A DNA stretch of 64,000 bases from JAJYIW01 sp963781665 (GTDB taxonomy: Bacteria; Chloroflexota; Anaerolineae; Anaerolineales; Anaerolineaceae): contig CAWAGA010000002.1 of the NCBI GenBank assembly GCA_963781665.1, forward strand, positions 124,001 to 188,000. The letters are read 5' to 3'. The notes beneath the pieces are model-generated. The model did no database searches. It was given only the letters and a program-made list of their open reading frames with translations, and was not told the DNA's origin. Shown here piece after piece: positions 1 through 7,877 of the stretch. How positions within the stretch are numbered: the stretch's first letter is position 1; every line of letters begins with the position of its first letter. The position numbers and the translations under genes are program-made.

Positions 1-3
1 CTA

Positions 4-31
4 TTGACAAAACTTAATTTTGGATTAGAAT
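4..31 (+). promoter_or_regulatory. Sigma70-type promoter of the ROK regulator gene
   Basis: A perfect -35 box TTGACA (4-9) and a -10 box TAGAAT (26-31) are separated by 16 bp and lie about 37 bp before the ATG at 68. The palindrome at 35-65 lies directly downstream of the -10 box, over the expected transcription start, which suggests autorepression. Boxes are seen; function is inferred. Confidence 0.6.
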
Positions 32-34
32 ATA

Positions 35-65
35 GATTAACTTCATTCACTGAATAAAGTTAATC
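35..65. promoter_or_regulatory. Palindromic operator candidate for the ROK regulator
   Basis: A 31-nt inverted repeat: GATTAACTT, C, ATTCA, centre C, TGAAT, A, AAGTTAATC. Fourteen base pairs match with one mismatch (C44/A56) around the centre C50. It overlaps the start region of the regulator's own promoter. The core at 42-59 recurs with 15 of 18 matching positions at 1299-1316 upstream of the transporter operon, as expected if one repressor controls both. Confidence 0.65.
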
Positions 66-67
66 AA

Positions 68-1273
68 ATGCCAGCTAATCCACTTGGAAACCGAGACCTG
101 ATTCGAGCAATCAACCGCTCTACCGTTCTTAATATCATCAAGAACTTTGGTCCTATCGCGCGGGTAGAAATCGCCCGGCGGACGGGCCTCAGTCCGGCAA
201 CCGTCTCGGGAATCACCGCCGAGTTGATTCAAAAAAACCTGGTCCTGGAAAAAGAAGCTGGCGATTCGAGCGGCGGCCGCCCTCCGATCTTATTAGCAAT
301 CAATCCCATTGGTGGTTTCGTGATCGGCATCAAGCTGACCGAGACCCAGGCGATTGCTGCGTTGACCGACCTGGAAGCCAACGTCATTACCAAACGGACC
401 GACCCGATCATCGAGCACACCCCTTCCAGCGTGGTGAAAAGCCTGTCTGGCCTGGTTGCAGCCCTGGTGAAAGAAAGTGGTATTAACAAAAAACAGCTCA
501 TGGGGGTTGGAATTGGACTTGCAGGTATCATCGACGCCACCCATGGCATCTTGCGCCAAAGCCCGATTTATAAGTGGCGGGATGTGCCGCTCAGAGAACT
601 GCTCCAAAAACAAGTTAAGGTCCCCGTTTACCTGGATAACGACGTCAATACGCTCACCCTGGCCGAAAAGTGGTTTGGCGCCGGGCAAACAGCCGAGAAC
701 TTCCTGACGGTCACCATCGGTCGAGGGGTTGGGATGGGAATTGTGGTCAACGGCCAGTTTTACCGCGGATCTGGCGGCGGCGCCGGAGAATTAGGCCACA
801 CGGTGGTCGACCCATTGGGTCCTTTGTGCGAATGCGGCAAACGTGGCTGCCTCGAAAGGTATGTCGGCGACCCCGCTCTGCTGCAAGCCGCCAGAGATGC
901 CTGGCAAAATGGGACACTCTCCACCGAAATCCATACCCTTGAAGAGCTGGTTTCTTTGGCAAATAGTGGGGATGAAGGCGCTCGGGCTATTTTTGCTCGA
1001 GCCGGAGAGGTGTTAGGCCGCAGTATCGCCAATTTGGTCAGTATTTTCGACCCTGACCGGATCATAATCAGCGGTGAGGGTACCCGGGCCGGTAAATGGA
1101 TATTCGAACCTTTATGTAAGATGGTCCAACTTTATGCCATGCCTGGTTTAGCAAGCGCCGTAGAAATCAAAATCGAAGCCTGGGGAGATGACGCCTGGGC
1201 GCGGGGAGCAGCCAGCCTGGTGCTGCGCGAGCTCTTCGAATCTCCAGTCCATAAAGAAACGGTCAGCGTTTAA
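68..1273 (+). CDS. ROK family transcriptional repressor (NagC/XylR type)
   Basis: A 401-residue protein with the usual ROK-repressor length and layout. Residues about 20-75 form a winged helix-turn-helix (VEIARRTGLSPATVSGI). It is followed by a sugar-kinase-like ROK domain with a glycine-rich phosphate-loop region (TIGRGVGMGI) and the zinc motif CxCGxxGC at residues 254-261. Such proteins bind DNA in the absence of a sugar or sugar phosphate and release it on binding. The next genes encode a sugar ABC importer and alpha-glucan hydrolases, so the inducer is probably a gluco-oligosaccharide. The operator pair at 35-65 and 1299-1316 supports control of itself and the importer operon. The ATG at 68 is the first in frame after the promoter; no strong ribosome binding site is seen. 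Confidence 0.9.
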   Translation: MPANPLGNRDLIRAINRSTVLNIIKNFGPIARVEIARRTGLSPATVSGITAELIQKNLVLEKEAGDSSGGRPPILLAINPIGGFVIGIKLTETQAIAALTDLEANVITKRTDPIIEHTPSSVVKSLSGLVAALVKESGINKKQLMGVGIGLAGIIDATHGILRQSPIYKWRDVPLRELLQKQVKVPVYLDNDVNTLTLAEKWFGAGQTAENFLTVTIGRGVGMGIVVNGQFYRGSGGGAGELGHTVVDPLGPLCECGKRGCLERYVGDPALLQAARDAWQNGTLSTEIHTLEELVSLANSGDEGARAIFARAGEVLGRSIANLVSIFDPDRIIISGEGTRAGKWIFEPLCKMVQLYAMPGLASAVEIKIEAWGDDAWARGAASLVLRELFESPVHKETVSV

Positions 1274-1298
1274 CCGTTCTCTTTTTTAAATTGATTAT

Positions 1299-1316
1299 TT
1301 CGGTCATTGAATAAAG
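1299..1316. promoter_or_regulatory. Second ROK operator candidate upstream of the sugar importer operon
   Basis: TTCGGTCATTGAATAAAG matches the core of the palindrome at 42-59 at 15 of 18 positions, including an intact right half (TGAATAAAG). The left half is degenerate. It sits in the 190-bp gap between the regulator and the binding-protein gene, about 150 bp before that gene's ATG. The rest of the gap holds a strong anti-SD-like sequence at 1321-1330 that does not precede a convincing gene. Confidence 0.5.
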
Positions 1317-1463
1317 AATGAAGGAGGTGAGTGGAGAAAGCATTCCAATTTTTCGATCTTGTGGACAGCCCTGAAGTGGTTTGGAGGTTCCACCCACTTT
1401 CAGCGGACTTTTCACAAAAACCTGTTACCCGATCATCGATCACTCAATCAAAGGAGAAGAATA

Positions 1464-2759
1464 ATGTCTTCACGTTCCAAGTTCATCACCCTGTTCAGTA
1501 TTTTAAGTATTCTGGCTATGGCATTGAGCGCCTGTGCGCCTTCAGTGGTCACCCAGGTCGTTACCGCAACTCCCGCCCCCGCTGGACCGGTAACCATCAC
1601 CTTCTGGCATGGTTATAATGCCGACACCGAAACCCCCTTCCTCGAAGGTACGATCATCCCCGCTTTCCAGGCAACTCACCCGAATATTATCGTGCAGTCT
1701 GTCAACATCCCCTACGACCAATTCCACCAGAAACTGATAACGGCAATCGCTGGCGGCACTGCCCCAGACCTAGCCCGGTTGGATATCATCTGGGTTCCTG
1801 AATTCGGTGATATGGGCGCTTTGGCCAATCTGGGTCAGGATATGCCCGATTTCAACACCCTGAAAGATACCGTCTTCCCAGGACCGCTTTCAACTAACTT
1901 CATCAACGGCAACTATTACGGCCTGCCTCTCGACACCAATACCCGCGTCCTGTTCTATAACAAGGACGTATTCACCAAGGCTGGGATTGCCAGTGCACCC
2001 ACAACCATGGATGAATTCAATGCTGATTGCGCCAAAATCGTGGCGCTTGGCCCCGATACCTACTGCTTCGCTGACGGCGGCACTTACGGCTGGGCGGTTG
2101 ATCCCTGGATCTGGTCGTTCGGCGGCGCGATGACGAATGCTGACTACACCAAGGCCACCGGATTCCTGAATGGCGCAGATACAGTTGCAGCCTACCAGTT
2201 CATGAAAGATAATATCGACAACGGTTATTTCCACCCTGGTATGATGGGTGGCGGCGTTGATAGCTGGGGCGGTTTTGGACAGGGCCAGATCGCAATGATT
2301 CTGGAAGGCCCCTGGTTCCCGCCCTCTTTCGCCTCACAATTCCCCGACGTACAATACGGCACGGCGCTGATGCCAGCCGGTAAAGGCGGCTCAATCTCAG
2401 TCGTCGGTGGTGAAGACATCGTCATGTTCCAACAAAGCCAGAATAAAGCAGCCGCGGCTGAATTCATGAGCTACATGCTCTCATTGGACGTTCAAATGCA
2501 AATGGCTTCAGTCGGTCAGATGCCCGTTCTTCAGGCAACCACCGACAGCGCCAACCTGGCCCAACTGCCCGAGTACTTCGGTATTTTCCTCGAGCAGCTC
2601 AAGACCTCCCAGGCTCGCACGCCTATCGCTAATTGGACCAAAATGGAAGAAATCCTGACCAATGCCGGAACTGCAATCCTGAATGGCACCGTCACGGTCC
2701 AGGCTGGCCTCGATGATGCATCTTCTCAAATCGATCCTCTTCTGCCGGTAGCCCAATAG
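1464..2759 (+). CDS. ABC transporter sugar-binding lipoprotein
   Basis: A 431-residue extracellular solute-binding protein of the family 1 (MalE/UgpB) type. The start is set at the ATG at 1464, preceded by AAGGAGAAG. Reading upstream in frame adds 35 residues that do not look like a signal peptide. The N-terminus is a lipoprotein signal (hydrophobic core, then LSAC with the lipidated Cys at about residue 24), followed by a Pro/Thr/Ala linker and the typical ITFWHGYN start of the first lobe. The protein would be anchored outside the membrane and deliver oligosaccharides to the two permeases encoded next. The neighbouring GH66 and GH15 genes suggest isomaltooligosaccharides, but the ligand cannot be read from the sequence. 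Confidence 0.93.
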   Translation: MSSRSKFITLFSILSILAMALSACAPSVVTQVVTATPAPAGPVTITFWHGYNADTETPFLEGTIIPAFQATHPNIIVQSVNIPYDQFHQKLITAIAGGTAPDLARLDIIWVPEFGDMGALANLGQDMPDFNTLKDTVFPGPLSTNFINGNYYGLPLDTNTRVLFYNKDVFTKAGIASAPTTMDEFNADCAKIVALGPDTYCFADGGTYGWAVDPWIWSFGGAMTNADYTKATGFLNGADTVAAYQFMKDNIDNGYFHPGMMGGGVDSWGGFGQGQIAMILEGPWFPPSFASQFPDVQYGTALMPAGKGGSISVVGGEDIVMFQQSQNKAAAAEFMSYMLSLDVQMQMASVGQMPVLQATTDSANLAQLPEYFGIFLEQLKTSQARTPIANWTKMEEILTNAGTAILNGTVTVQAGLDDASSQIDPLLPVAQ

Positions 2760-2797
2760 AAATTTCCGGCGCCTGAACAAATTCTGTAAGTTCGTTT

Positions 2798-2860
2798 TGG
2801 ACCCGGTGGTGGTGTATAGCTGGATGACATCCAAATCCTATCCACTGGCCGCCGGGTCCA
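2798..2860 (+). other. Long stem-loop between binding-protein and permease genes
   Basis: TGGACCCGGTGG (2798-2809) pairs with CCGCCGGGTCCA (2849-2860), 11 of 12 positions, around a 39-nt loop. There is no T-tract, so it is more likely an RNA-processing or partial-attenuation structure than a terminator. Stem-loops at this place in sugar importer operons commonly let the binding protein be made in excess over the permeases; that role is inferred here. Confidence 0.55.
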
Positions 2861-2905
2861 TTCTATCGACGGCCACAAAAAATCGTCGAAGATGGAGTTT
2901 GACCC

Positions 2906-3841
2906 ATGAGAGTAACCCTCCCGGTACCCAAAAAGACTCGTAATCTCAGCATGTCACTGAAAACTCAGAGGTTGGTCATACCCTACACATTCCTCATCCC
3001 AGCGACTGCGCTCTTCCTCATCTTCCTCGTATATCCGCTCTTGAAGGGCCTCCAAATCAGCTTCTTCGACTGGTCAATCATGCCAAACAAACCGAGCATC
3101 TTCACTGGCCTGGCAAATTACATCAAAGCATTCCAAGATCCGATCACGGGCGTTGCCTTCAAGAATACGATCTTTTACACACTCATCACAGTTCCCGGGC
3201 AGATGATCCTGGCTATGTTGGTGGCGGTGATGATCCACAGCCTACCAAAAGCCAAAGGGTTCTACCGGGTACTCTATTACATCCCGGTCATCACCTCCTG
3301 GGTCATCGTTTCGCTGCTCTTCCGCTATCTTTTCCAAAGTCCGCAAGGAATCATCAATTATTTTCTGGTCAGTATATTCCACGTCGTAGACAAACCCATT
3401 CCCTGGCTGCAGCAGGTCAGCACCGCGTTAATCCCGGTCATGGGGTTGGGCATCTGGAAAGGGATCGGCTGGTCAATGATTATTTACCTGGCTGCCCTGG
3501 CAACCATTCCCCACGAGCTTACCGAAGCCGCTTCCATAGATGGCGCCAACACCTGGCAGCAGTTCTGGGGCATCACCCTGCCGCTGATCAGCCCAACAAT
3601 CGTCTTCACCCTGGTGATGCTCCTTATTGGTGGATTTAACGTGTTTATCTCGGTCTTTCTGATCACCAATGGCGGTCCAATGCAGCAGACCGAGGTAGTC
3701 TTGAGCTATATGTACCATCAATCCTTCGATTTTCTCGATTTCGGCTATGGTGCAGCCCTATCTTTTCTGATGGCAGCGATAATCGTGACCGCCAGCGGGC
3801 TGCAGTTGAAGTTCCTGCGTCGGCCGCAGGAGCTCTCCTAG
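2906..3841 (+). CDS. Sugar ABC transporter permease, MalF/UgpA type
   Basis: A 311-residue inner-membrane permease with six predicted hydrophobic segments. The binding-protein-dependent transport (EAA) motif is visible as ELTEAASIDGANTWQQFWGI, the site that docks the ATPase. The start at 2906 is preceded by GGAG at 8 nt. An internal ATG at 2951 would also work but lacks a ribosome binding site. It pairs with the MalG-type permease that follows. No ATPase gene is present in the locus, so a shared MsmK/UgpC-type ATPase encoded elsewhere is expected, as is common for this family. Confidence 0.93.
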   Translation: MRVTLPVPKKTRNLSMSLKTQRLVIPYTFLIPATALFLIFLVYPLLKGLQISFFDWSIMPNKPSIFTGLANYIKAFQDPITGVAFKNTIFYTLITVPGQMILAMLVAVMIHSLPKAKGFYRVLYYIPVITSWVIVSLLFRYLFQSPQGIINYFLVSIFHVVDKPIPWLQQVSTALIPVMGLGIWKGIGWSMIIYLAALATIPHELTEAASIDGANTWQQFWGITLPLISPTIVFTLVMLLIGGFNVFISVFLITNGGPMQQTEVVLSYMYHQSFDFLDFGYGAALSFLMAAIIVTASGLQLKFLRRPQELS

Positions 3842-3858
3842 GAGGACAATGATGATAA

Positions 3859-4689
3859 GTGCTAGAACCATCCTCAAAAGATCGCCTGTTTACATCATTC
3901 CTCTCGCTTGGAGCGGTCGTAATGATCTTCCCGTTCCTTTGGATGATCTCTTCAGCGCTCAAGCCCAACCTCTATGTCATCGAATATCCACCTCAGCTCA
4001 TCCCAAGCTTGCCATCATTAGCTAATTTCCTCCAGGCCTGGAATGCCAACCATTTCCAGACCTATTTTATGAACAGCGCCCTAGTGGCCGTCTGTTCTAC
4101 CCTGTTGGTGGCACTATTTTCATCCATGGCAGCCTATGCTTTCGCCCGGTTTAAATTTCCAGGTCGAGAGGTCATTTTCTTCTCTTTGCTGACTGTCATG
4201 ATGGTACCCAATATGATTGCGATCGTCCCCCAATTCTTGCTGATGAAATTCCTGAACCTGCGCAACAGCCTGTGGGGGCTGATGCTGATCTACACAGCTA
4301 CCAGCTTATCTCTCAACATTTTTCTTTTACGAGGTTTCTTCGAACAGCTTCCGCACGAGCTCGAAGAAGCGGTGCTCATTGACGGCGGCGGTTACCTGAC
4401 CATCTTTGCTCGGATTATATTGCCACTATCGACCCCCGCCCTGGCTACGGTGGCTATCTTCTCATTCATGGGCTTCTGGGACGAGTTCGTGATGGCATTG
4501 ACCTTCATCGATGACCCGATAAAACGCACCTTGCCCATTGCCATCGCCCTTTTCCAGGGACAGCACGGCACCCAGTGGGGGCTGGTGTTTGCCGCCTCGT
4601 TAATCGCCCTGGTACCAACTGTAACCATATTCCTGATCCTGCAGCGTTATTTCGTGGGCGGCCTGACCACCGGCGCCTTCAAAGGTTAA
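3859..4689 (+). CDS. Sugar ABC transporter permease, MalG/UgpE type (start uncertain)
   Basis: A 276-residue permease with six membrane segments, FPFLWMISSALKP after the first segment and the EAA loop (ELEEAVLIDGGGYLTIFARI). It forms the channel with the upstream permease. As written it begins at GTG 3859, 12 nt after GGAGGA (3841-3846). However, ATG-ATG at 3849/3852 is better placed for that site and opens a different frame that encodes a plausible permease N-terminus. Dropping one base near 3900 joins that frame to the permease without a break (SPVYII then LSLGAVVMIF). The true N-terminus may therefore be longer and interrupted by a one-base insertion; see findings. Confidence 0.88.
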   Translation: MLEPSSKDRLFTSFLSLGAVVMIFPFLWMISSALKPNLYVIEYPPQLIPSLPSLANFLQAWNANHFQTYFMNSALVAVCSTLLVALFSSMAAYAFARFKFPGREVIFFSLLTVMMVPNMIAIVPQFLLMKFLNLRNSLWGLMLIYTATSLSLNIFLLRGFFEQLPHELEEAVLIDGGGYLTIFARIILPLSTPALATVAIFSFMGFWDEFVMALTFIDDPIKRTLPIAIALFQGQHGTQWGLVFAASLIALVPTVTIFLILQRYFVGGLTTGAFKG

Positions 4690-4696
4690 GCGAGCA

Positions 4697-6547
4697 ATGT
4701 CCTTCAAACAGTCAGGTCACCTTCGAGTAGCCAGAGACGTAATCCGAGCAACAAGGTTCTCTCAGGTTATCAGTCGCTTTTGGCTGGTCATTGGTCTGAT
4801 CGGATTAACAGGTATTCTTGTCGGCTGCACATCATCTTCGCCGCAACCTCTGACTACACCTCAACCTACCCCTACGGAGAGCATTATGGTTAATTCTTTA
4901 CAAGTAACCCATATCGACCTGGATAAAGCCTTTTACCATCCGGGAGAACCGGTGAACCTCAAGGTGACCGTCGCCAACCAATTATCTGCTTCAGATCAGG
5001 TTAACGTACAGCTCCTGGTCACGCACCTGGCAGACCAGATTGCCGCTCAGTCCCAACCGGTGACCCTGGACGGATTAGAGCAGACCCTTTCATTTACAAT
5101 CACTCCTCCAGAAATCGCCCCTGCAGGTTATGGAATCGACGTCCAAGTTTCCGGCCCTGGTGGGGCTGTGCTGGCAAGCGCGTCTGCCAGTTTCGACCTC
5201 CTCAACGATTGGACTCAGAACCCACGCTATGGCTTTATGACCAACTACACCCCCGGTAGGACGGACCTGGAAGAGGTGATGGCGTCTCTTGCCCGTTACC
5301 ATGTCAACGGCCTGCAGTTCTACGATTGGATGTATCGTCACGAGCAGCTTTTGACCAGCAGCGATCCTTATACCGATTTATGGTCAACCGTGCCGCACTC
5401 GATTAAGACGATCGATGCCATGATCGATGCCGCTCACCAATACGACATCGCTGCGATGCCCTACACGGCAGTCTATGCTTCTTCGATGGCATTCTATAAA
5501 GAACATCCGGATTGGGCAATCTTTGATATGGGCGGCAAACCGCTCTTCTTCGGGGGCGATATGATGGCCTACATGGACCCTCGGCCAGGCTCGCCCTGGA
5601 CGGTGCATCTGCTCGACCAATTCAAACAGGTGTTGCAGCAGACCGGCTTCGACGGCATCCACCTGGACCAATACGGGGATCCCAAAACCGGTTACGATGC
5701 CCAGGGCAAGTCTTATAACCTGGCTCCGGTAATGGCCGAATTTATCGACCTGACCAAAGCCCTGGTCGACCAATACCGCAGCGACGGGGCAGTCGTTTTC
5801 AACTGCGTTACCAATTGGCCGGTCGAAACGGTCGCCCCATCTGGCGAAGATTTCGTCTACATCGAAGTCTGGTCACCTTACGATTGGTTCACCGACCTGC
5901 ATTCATTGATCGTCAATGCTCAAAATCTGAGCAATGGGAAACCGGTGGTGCTGGCAGCCTATATCGACGCAGCTAACGAGGTCAACGCCCGCATTATGGA
6001 TGCTGCCATATTCGCCAGCGGCGGCAGCCGGATTGAATTGGGTGAAAATGACGGCATGCTGGCCGAGGCTTATTTCCCCAATTACAAAGTGATGTCTCCT
6101 GAGCTGGCGACAGACATTCAACGTTACTACGATTTCATGGTCCGTTATGAAGACGTGATCGGACCGTCCACGAAAGACGGGACCATTCAATCCCAAAATA
6201 ACGTTCACATTGCCAACGTCTTGACAGCTCCCGGTTCACCTTCCGACAAAGTCTGGCCGATCATCCGCCAGTCGCCAGGGAGGACCGCCATAAACCTGGT
6301 CAACCTGTTAGGAATAAAGAAACCCAATTGGGCTGTAAGAGCGCTGACCTCCCCTACCCCGCTATCGAATTTTATCCTGACATATTCGGATGCGCCTGGA
6401 CAGGCGGCCCACATCTGGTTGGCTTCACCCGACAGCGCCGACCTGGCACTACAGCCGTTGGATTTCAATCAAGACGGCAGCACAATCACGCTGACCGTTC
6501 CTTCTCTCAATTATTGGGGCATGATCTTGATCGAATGGAGCGAATAA
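4697..6547 (+). CDS. GH66 family lipoprotein, dextranase-like
   Basis: A 616-residue secreted lipoprotein: N-terminal hydrophobic segment ending LVGC (Cys at about 44), Thr/Pro linker, an immunoglobulin-like domain (about 70-170), then a (beta/alpha)8 domain typical of glycoside hydrolase family 66. The likely nucleophile is Asp324 in GFDGIHLDQYG and the likely acid/base is Glu390 in YIEVWSP; both motifs are in the order and spacing expected of the family. Members are endo-dextranases or cycloisomaltooligosaccharide glucanotransferases that act on alpha-1,6-glucan. It lies 7 bp after the permease gene, so it is co-transcribed, and would cut dextran at the cell surface to feed the importer. 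Dextranase versus transferase activity cannot be decided; no extra CITase-type CBM35 insertion was recognised. Confidence 0.82.
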   Translation: MSFKQSGHLRVARDVIRATRFSQVISRFWLVIGLIGLTGILVGCTSSSPQPLTTPQPTPTESIMVNSLQVTHIDLDKAFYHPGEPVNLKVTVANQLSASDQVNVQLLVTHLADQIAAQSQPVTLDGLEQTLSFTITPPEIAPAGYGIDVQVSGPGGAVLASASASFDLLNDWTQNPRYGFMTNYTPGRTDLEEVMASLARYHVNGLQFYDWMYRHEQLLTSSDPYTDLWSTVPHSIKTIDAMIDAAHQYDIAAMPYTAVYASSMAFYKEHPDWAIFDMGGKPLFFGGDMMAYMDPRPGSPWTVHLLDQFKQVLQQTGFDGIHLDQYGDPKTGYDAQGKSYNLAPVMAEFIDLTKALVDQYRSDGAVVFNCVTNWPVETVAPSGEDFVYIEVWSPYDWFTDLHSLIVNAQNLSNGKPVVLAAYIDAANEVNARIMDAAIFASGGSRIELGENDGMLAEAYFPNYKVMSPELATDIQRYYDFMVRYEDVIGPSTKDGTIQSQNNVHIANVLTAPGSPSDKVWPIIRQSPGRTAINLVNLLGIKKPNWAVRALTSPTPLSNFILTYSDAPGQAAHIWLASPDSADLALQPLDFNQDGSTITLTVPSLNYWGMILIEWSE

Positions 6548-6553
6548 ACCGGT

Positions 6554-7621
6554 ATGGATAACCTGCTGCGTAAGAGCATTGCTATAATCCTCGAGAACCA
6601 GGCTCCATCTGGCGCTTTTATCGCCAGTCCGAATTTTCCGCCATACCAATACTGCTGGTTCCGAGATGGGGCCTTCACCGCCTATGCTATGGACCTGGTC
6701 GGAGAGGTCGAGAGCGCATCCCGCTTCCATGCTTGGGCAGCAGCCCGGGTTAACGAGCGGGAGGCAGTGGTACGCCAGGCCATCTCAAAATTTAAATCAG
6801 GGATACCGTTATCCGCCAGTGATTACCTCTACACCCGCTATAAATTGGATGGGAGCGATGGCCTGGAAGAAGATTGGCCTAACTACCAACTGGATGGTTT
6901 TGGCACCTGGTTGTGGTCCTTGGATGAACACCGACGAATGACCGACCAGGATTTACCTGCTGGCTGGCTAAAAGCCGCCAACCTGGTGGCAGATTATCTC
7001 GAAGCTTTGTGGTCTTCACCTTGTTTTGATTGTTGGGAGGAAAACCCTGACCGGGTTCACCCCTACACACTGGCGGCAATTTACGGCGGGTTGCAAGCCC
7101 ATTCAGAGCTCAGCTGCCAGCCTCATACCCTGACGCTCAAAGCGATACGGTCATTTTTACTGGAAAGCTGGGTTTGCGATGATCATTTGGTGAAATTCCC
7201 CGGCGCTCCCGAGGTGGATGCCAGCCTGCTGGGGCTTTCAACTCCTTACCGGGTATTCGACCCGGGCAGCCGGCTGATGAAAGAGACTGTCCGCCAAATT
7301 GAATTGACGCTGAACGGCAGTGGTGGCGTCCACAGGTACCGGGCGGATACTTATTATGGTGGGGGTGAATGGGTGCTGCTGAGCGCGTGGCTGGCATGGT
7401 ATTACACTGAATGCGGTGACGAAGAATCCATGGGTAAAGCCGGTCGTTTGTTGGAATGGGTTGAAAGCCAGTTCAAGGATAAAGGCTTGCCTGAACAGGT
7501 ACCTGATAACCTGAACGAACCAGGCTTTTACCCGGTCTGGACCGGTCGCTGGGGGAAGATCGCCCTCCCCCTGCTGTGGTCGCATGCCAACTACATCATA
7601 TTGAGAAAAAACCTGGAATAG
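6554..7621 (+). CDS. GH15 glucoamylase/glucodextranase-like enzyme
   Basis: A 355-residue protein without a signal peptide, 6 bp after the GH66 gene. It carries the (alpha/alpha)6 signatures of glycoside hydrolase family 15: CWFRDG near residue 35, QLDGFGTWLW near 113-122, CFDCWEE at 157-163 (general acid Glu162 or Glu163) and GGGEW with the likely base Glu272. It is shorter than secreted glucoamylases and resembles the catalytic domain alone. Family members release glucose from alpha-1,4- or alpha-1,6-glucans. With GH66 and the importer in the same operon, a cytoplasmic exo-acting isomaltooligosaccharide hydrolase is the best reading. It ends 1 bp before the convergent gene at 7623, with no visible terminator. 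Confidence 0.82.
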   Translation: MDNLLRKSIAIILENQAPSGAFIASPNFPPYQYCWFRDGAFTAYAMDLVGEVESASRFHAWAAARVNEREAVVRQAISKFKSGIPLSASDYLYTRYKLDGSDGLEEDWPNYQLDGFGTWLWSLDEHRRMTDQDLPAGWLKAANLVADYLEALWSSPCFDCWEENPDRVHPYTLAAIYGGLQAHSELSCQPHTLTLKAIRSFLLESWVCDDHLVKFPGAPEVDASLLGLSTPYRVFDPGSRLMKETVRQIELTLNGSGGVHRYRADTYYGGGEWVLLSAWLAWYYTECGDEESMGKAGRLLEWVESQFKDKGLPEQVPDNLNEPGFYPVWTGRWGKIALPLLWSHANYIILRKNLE

Positions 7622-7622
7622 A

Positions 7623-7877
7623 TCACACGCCTGGCGGCGGTCCCTGGATGGTGGTTTCGAGGAACTCGCCTTCAGCCCCAAATTTAGTGATGCAGCGGCG
7701 CTGAGGCGTGCCGGTTACGGTGATACGCACAACTGCATGGTCCACCCCATTGACGTTAACCCAGGCCATACTCTCCGGTACGTTGTCGATGGTCTCTTCC
7801 CAGGTCCGGTCATCGACCTTATCCTCGAAAAATATCTTCCCGGGATGTGTTCTGGATTTTGAATCTTGTTCGCTCAT
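7623..7877 (-). CDS. Small hypothetical protein coupled to the metallopeptidase
   Basis: An 84-residue acidic, soluble protein of no recognised family. It has no signal peptide or membrane segment and ends in a Pro/Gly-rich stretch (IQGPPPGV). Its ATG overlaps the stop codon of the upstream metallopeptidase gene by 4 nt (7874-7877), so the two are translationally coupled and probably work together. By position it could be an inhibitor, chaperone or immunity partner of the metallopeptidase, but nothing in the sequence proves this. A central beta-rich segment (SMAWVNVNGVDHAVVRITVTG) suggests a small beta fold. Confidence 0.75.
   Translation of the reverse strand: MSEQDSKSRTHPGKIFFEDKVDDRTWEETIDNVPESMAWVNVNGVDHAVVRITVTGTPQRRCITKFGAEGEFLETTIQGPPPGV

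Noticed and set aside
1331..1618. A 95-codon GTG frame after a near-perfect anti-SD sequence (1321-1330)
   Set aside because: Spacing to the GTG is only 3 nt, the frame overlaps the lipoprotein gene, and the peptide has no recognisable features. The ATG at 1464 with its own ribosome binding site is the better gene.
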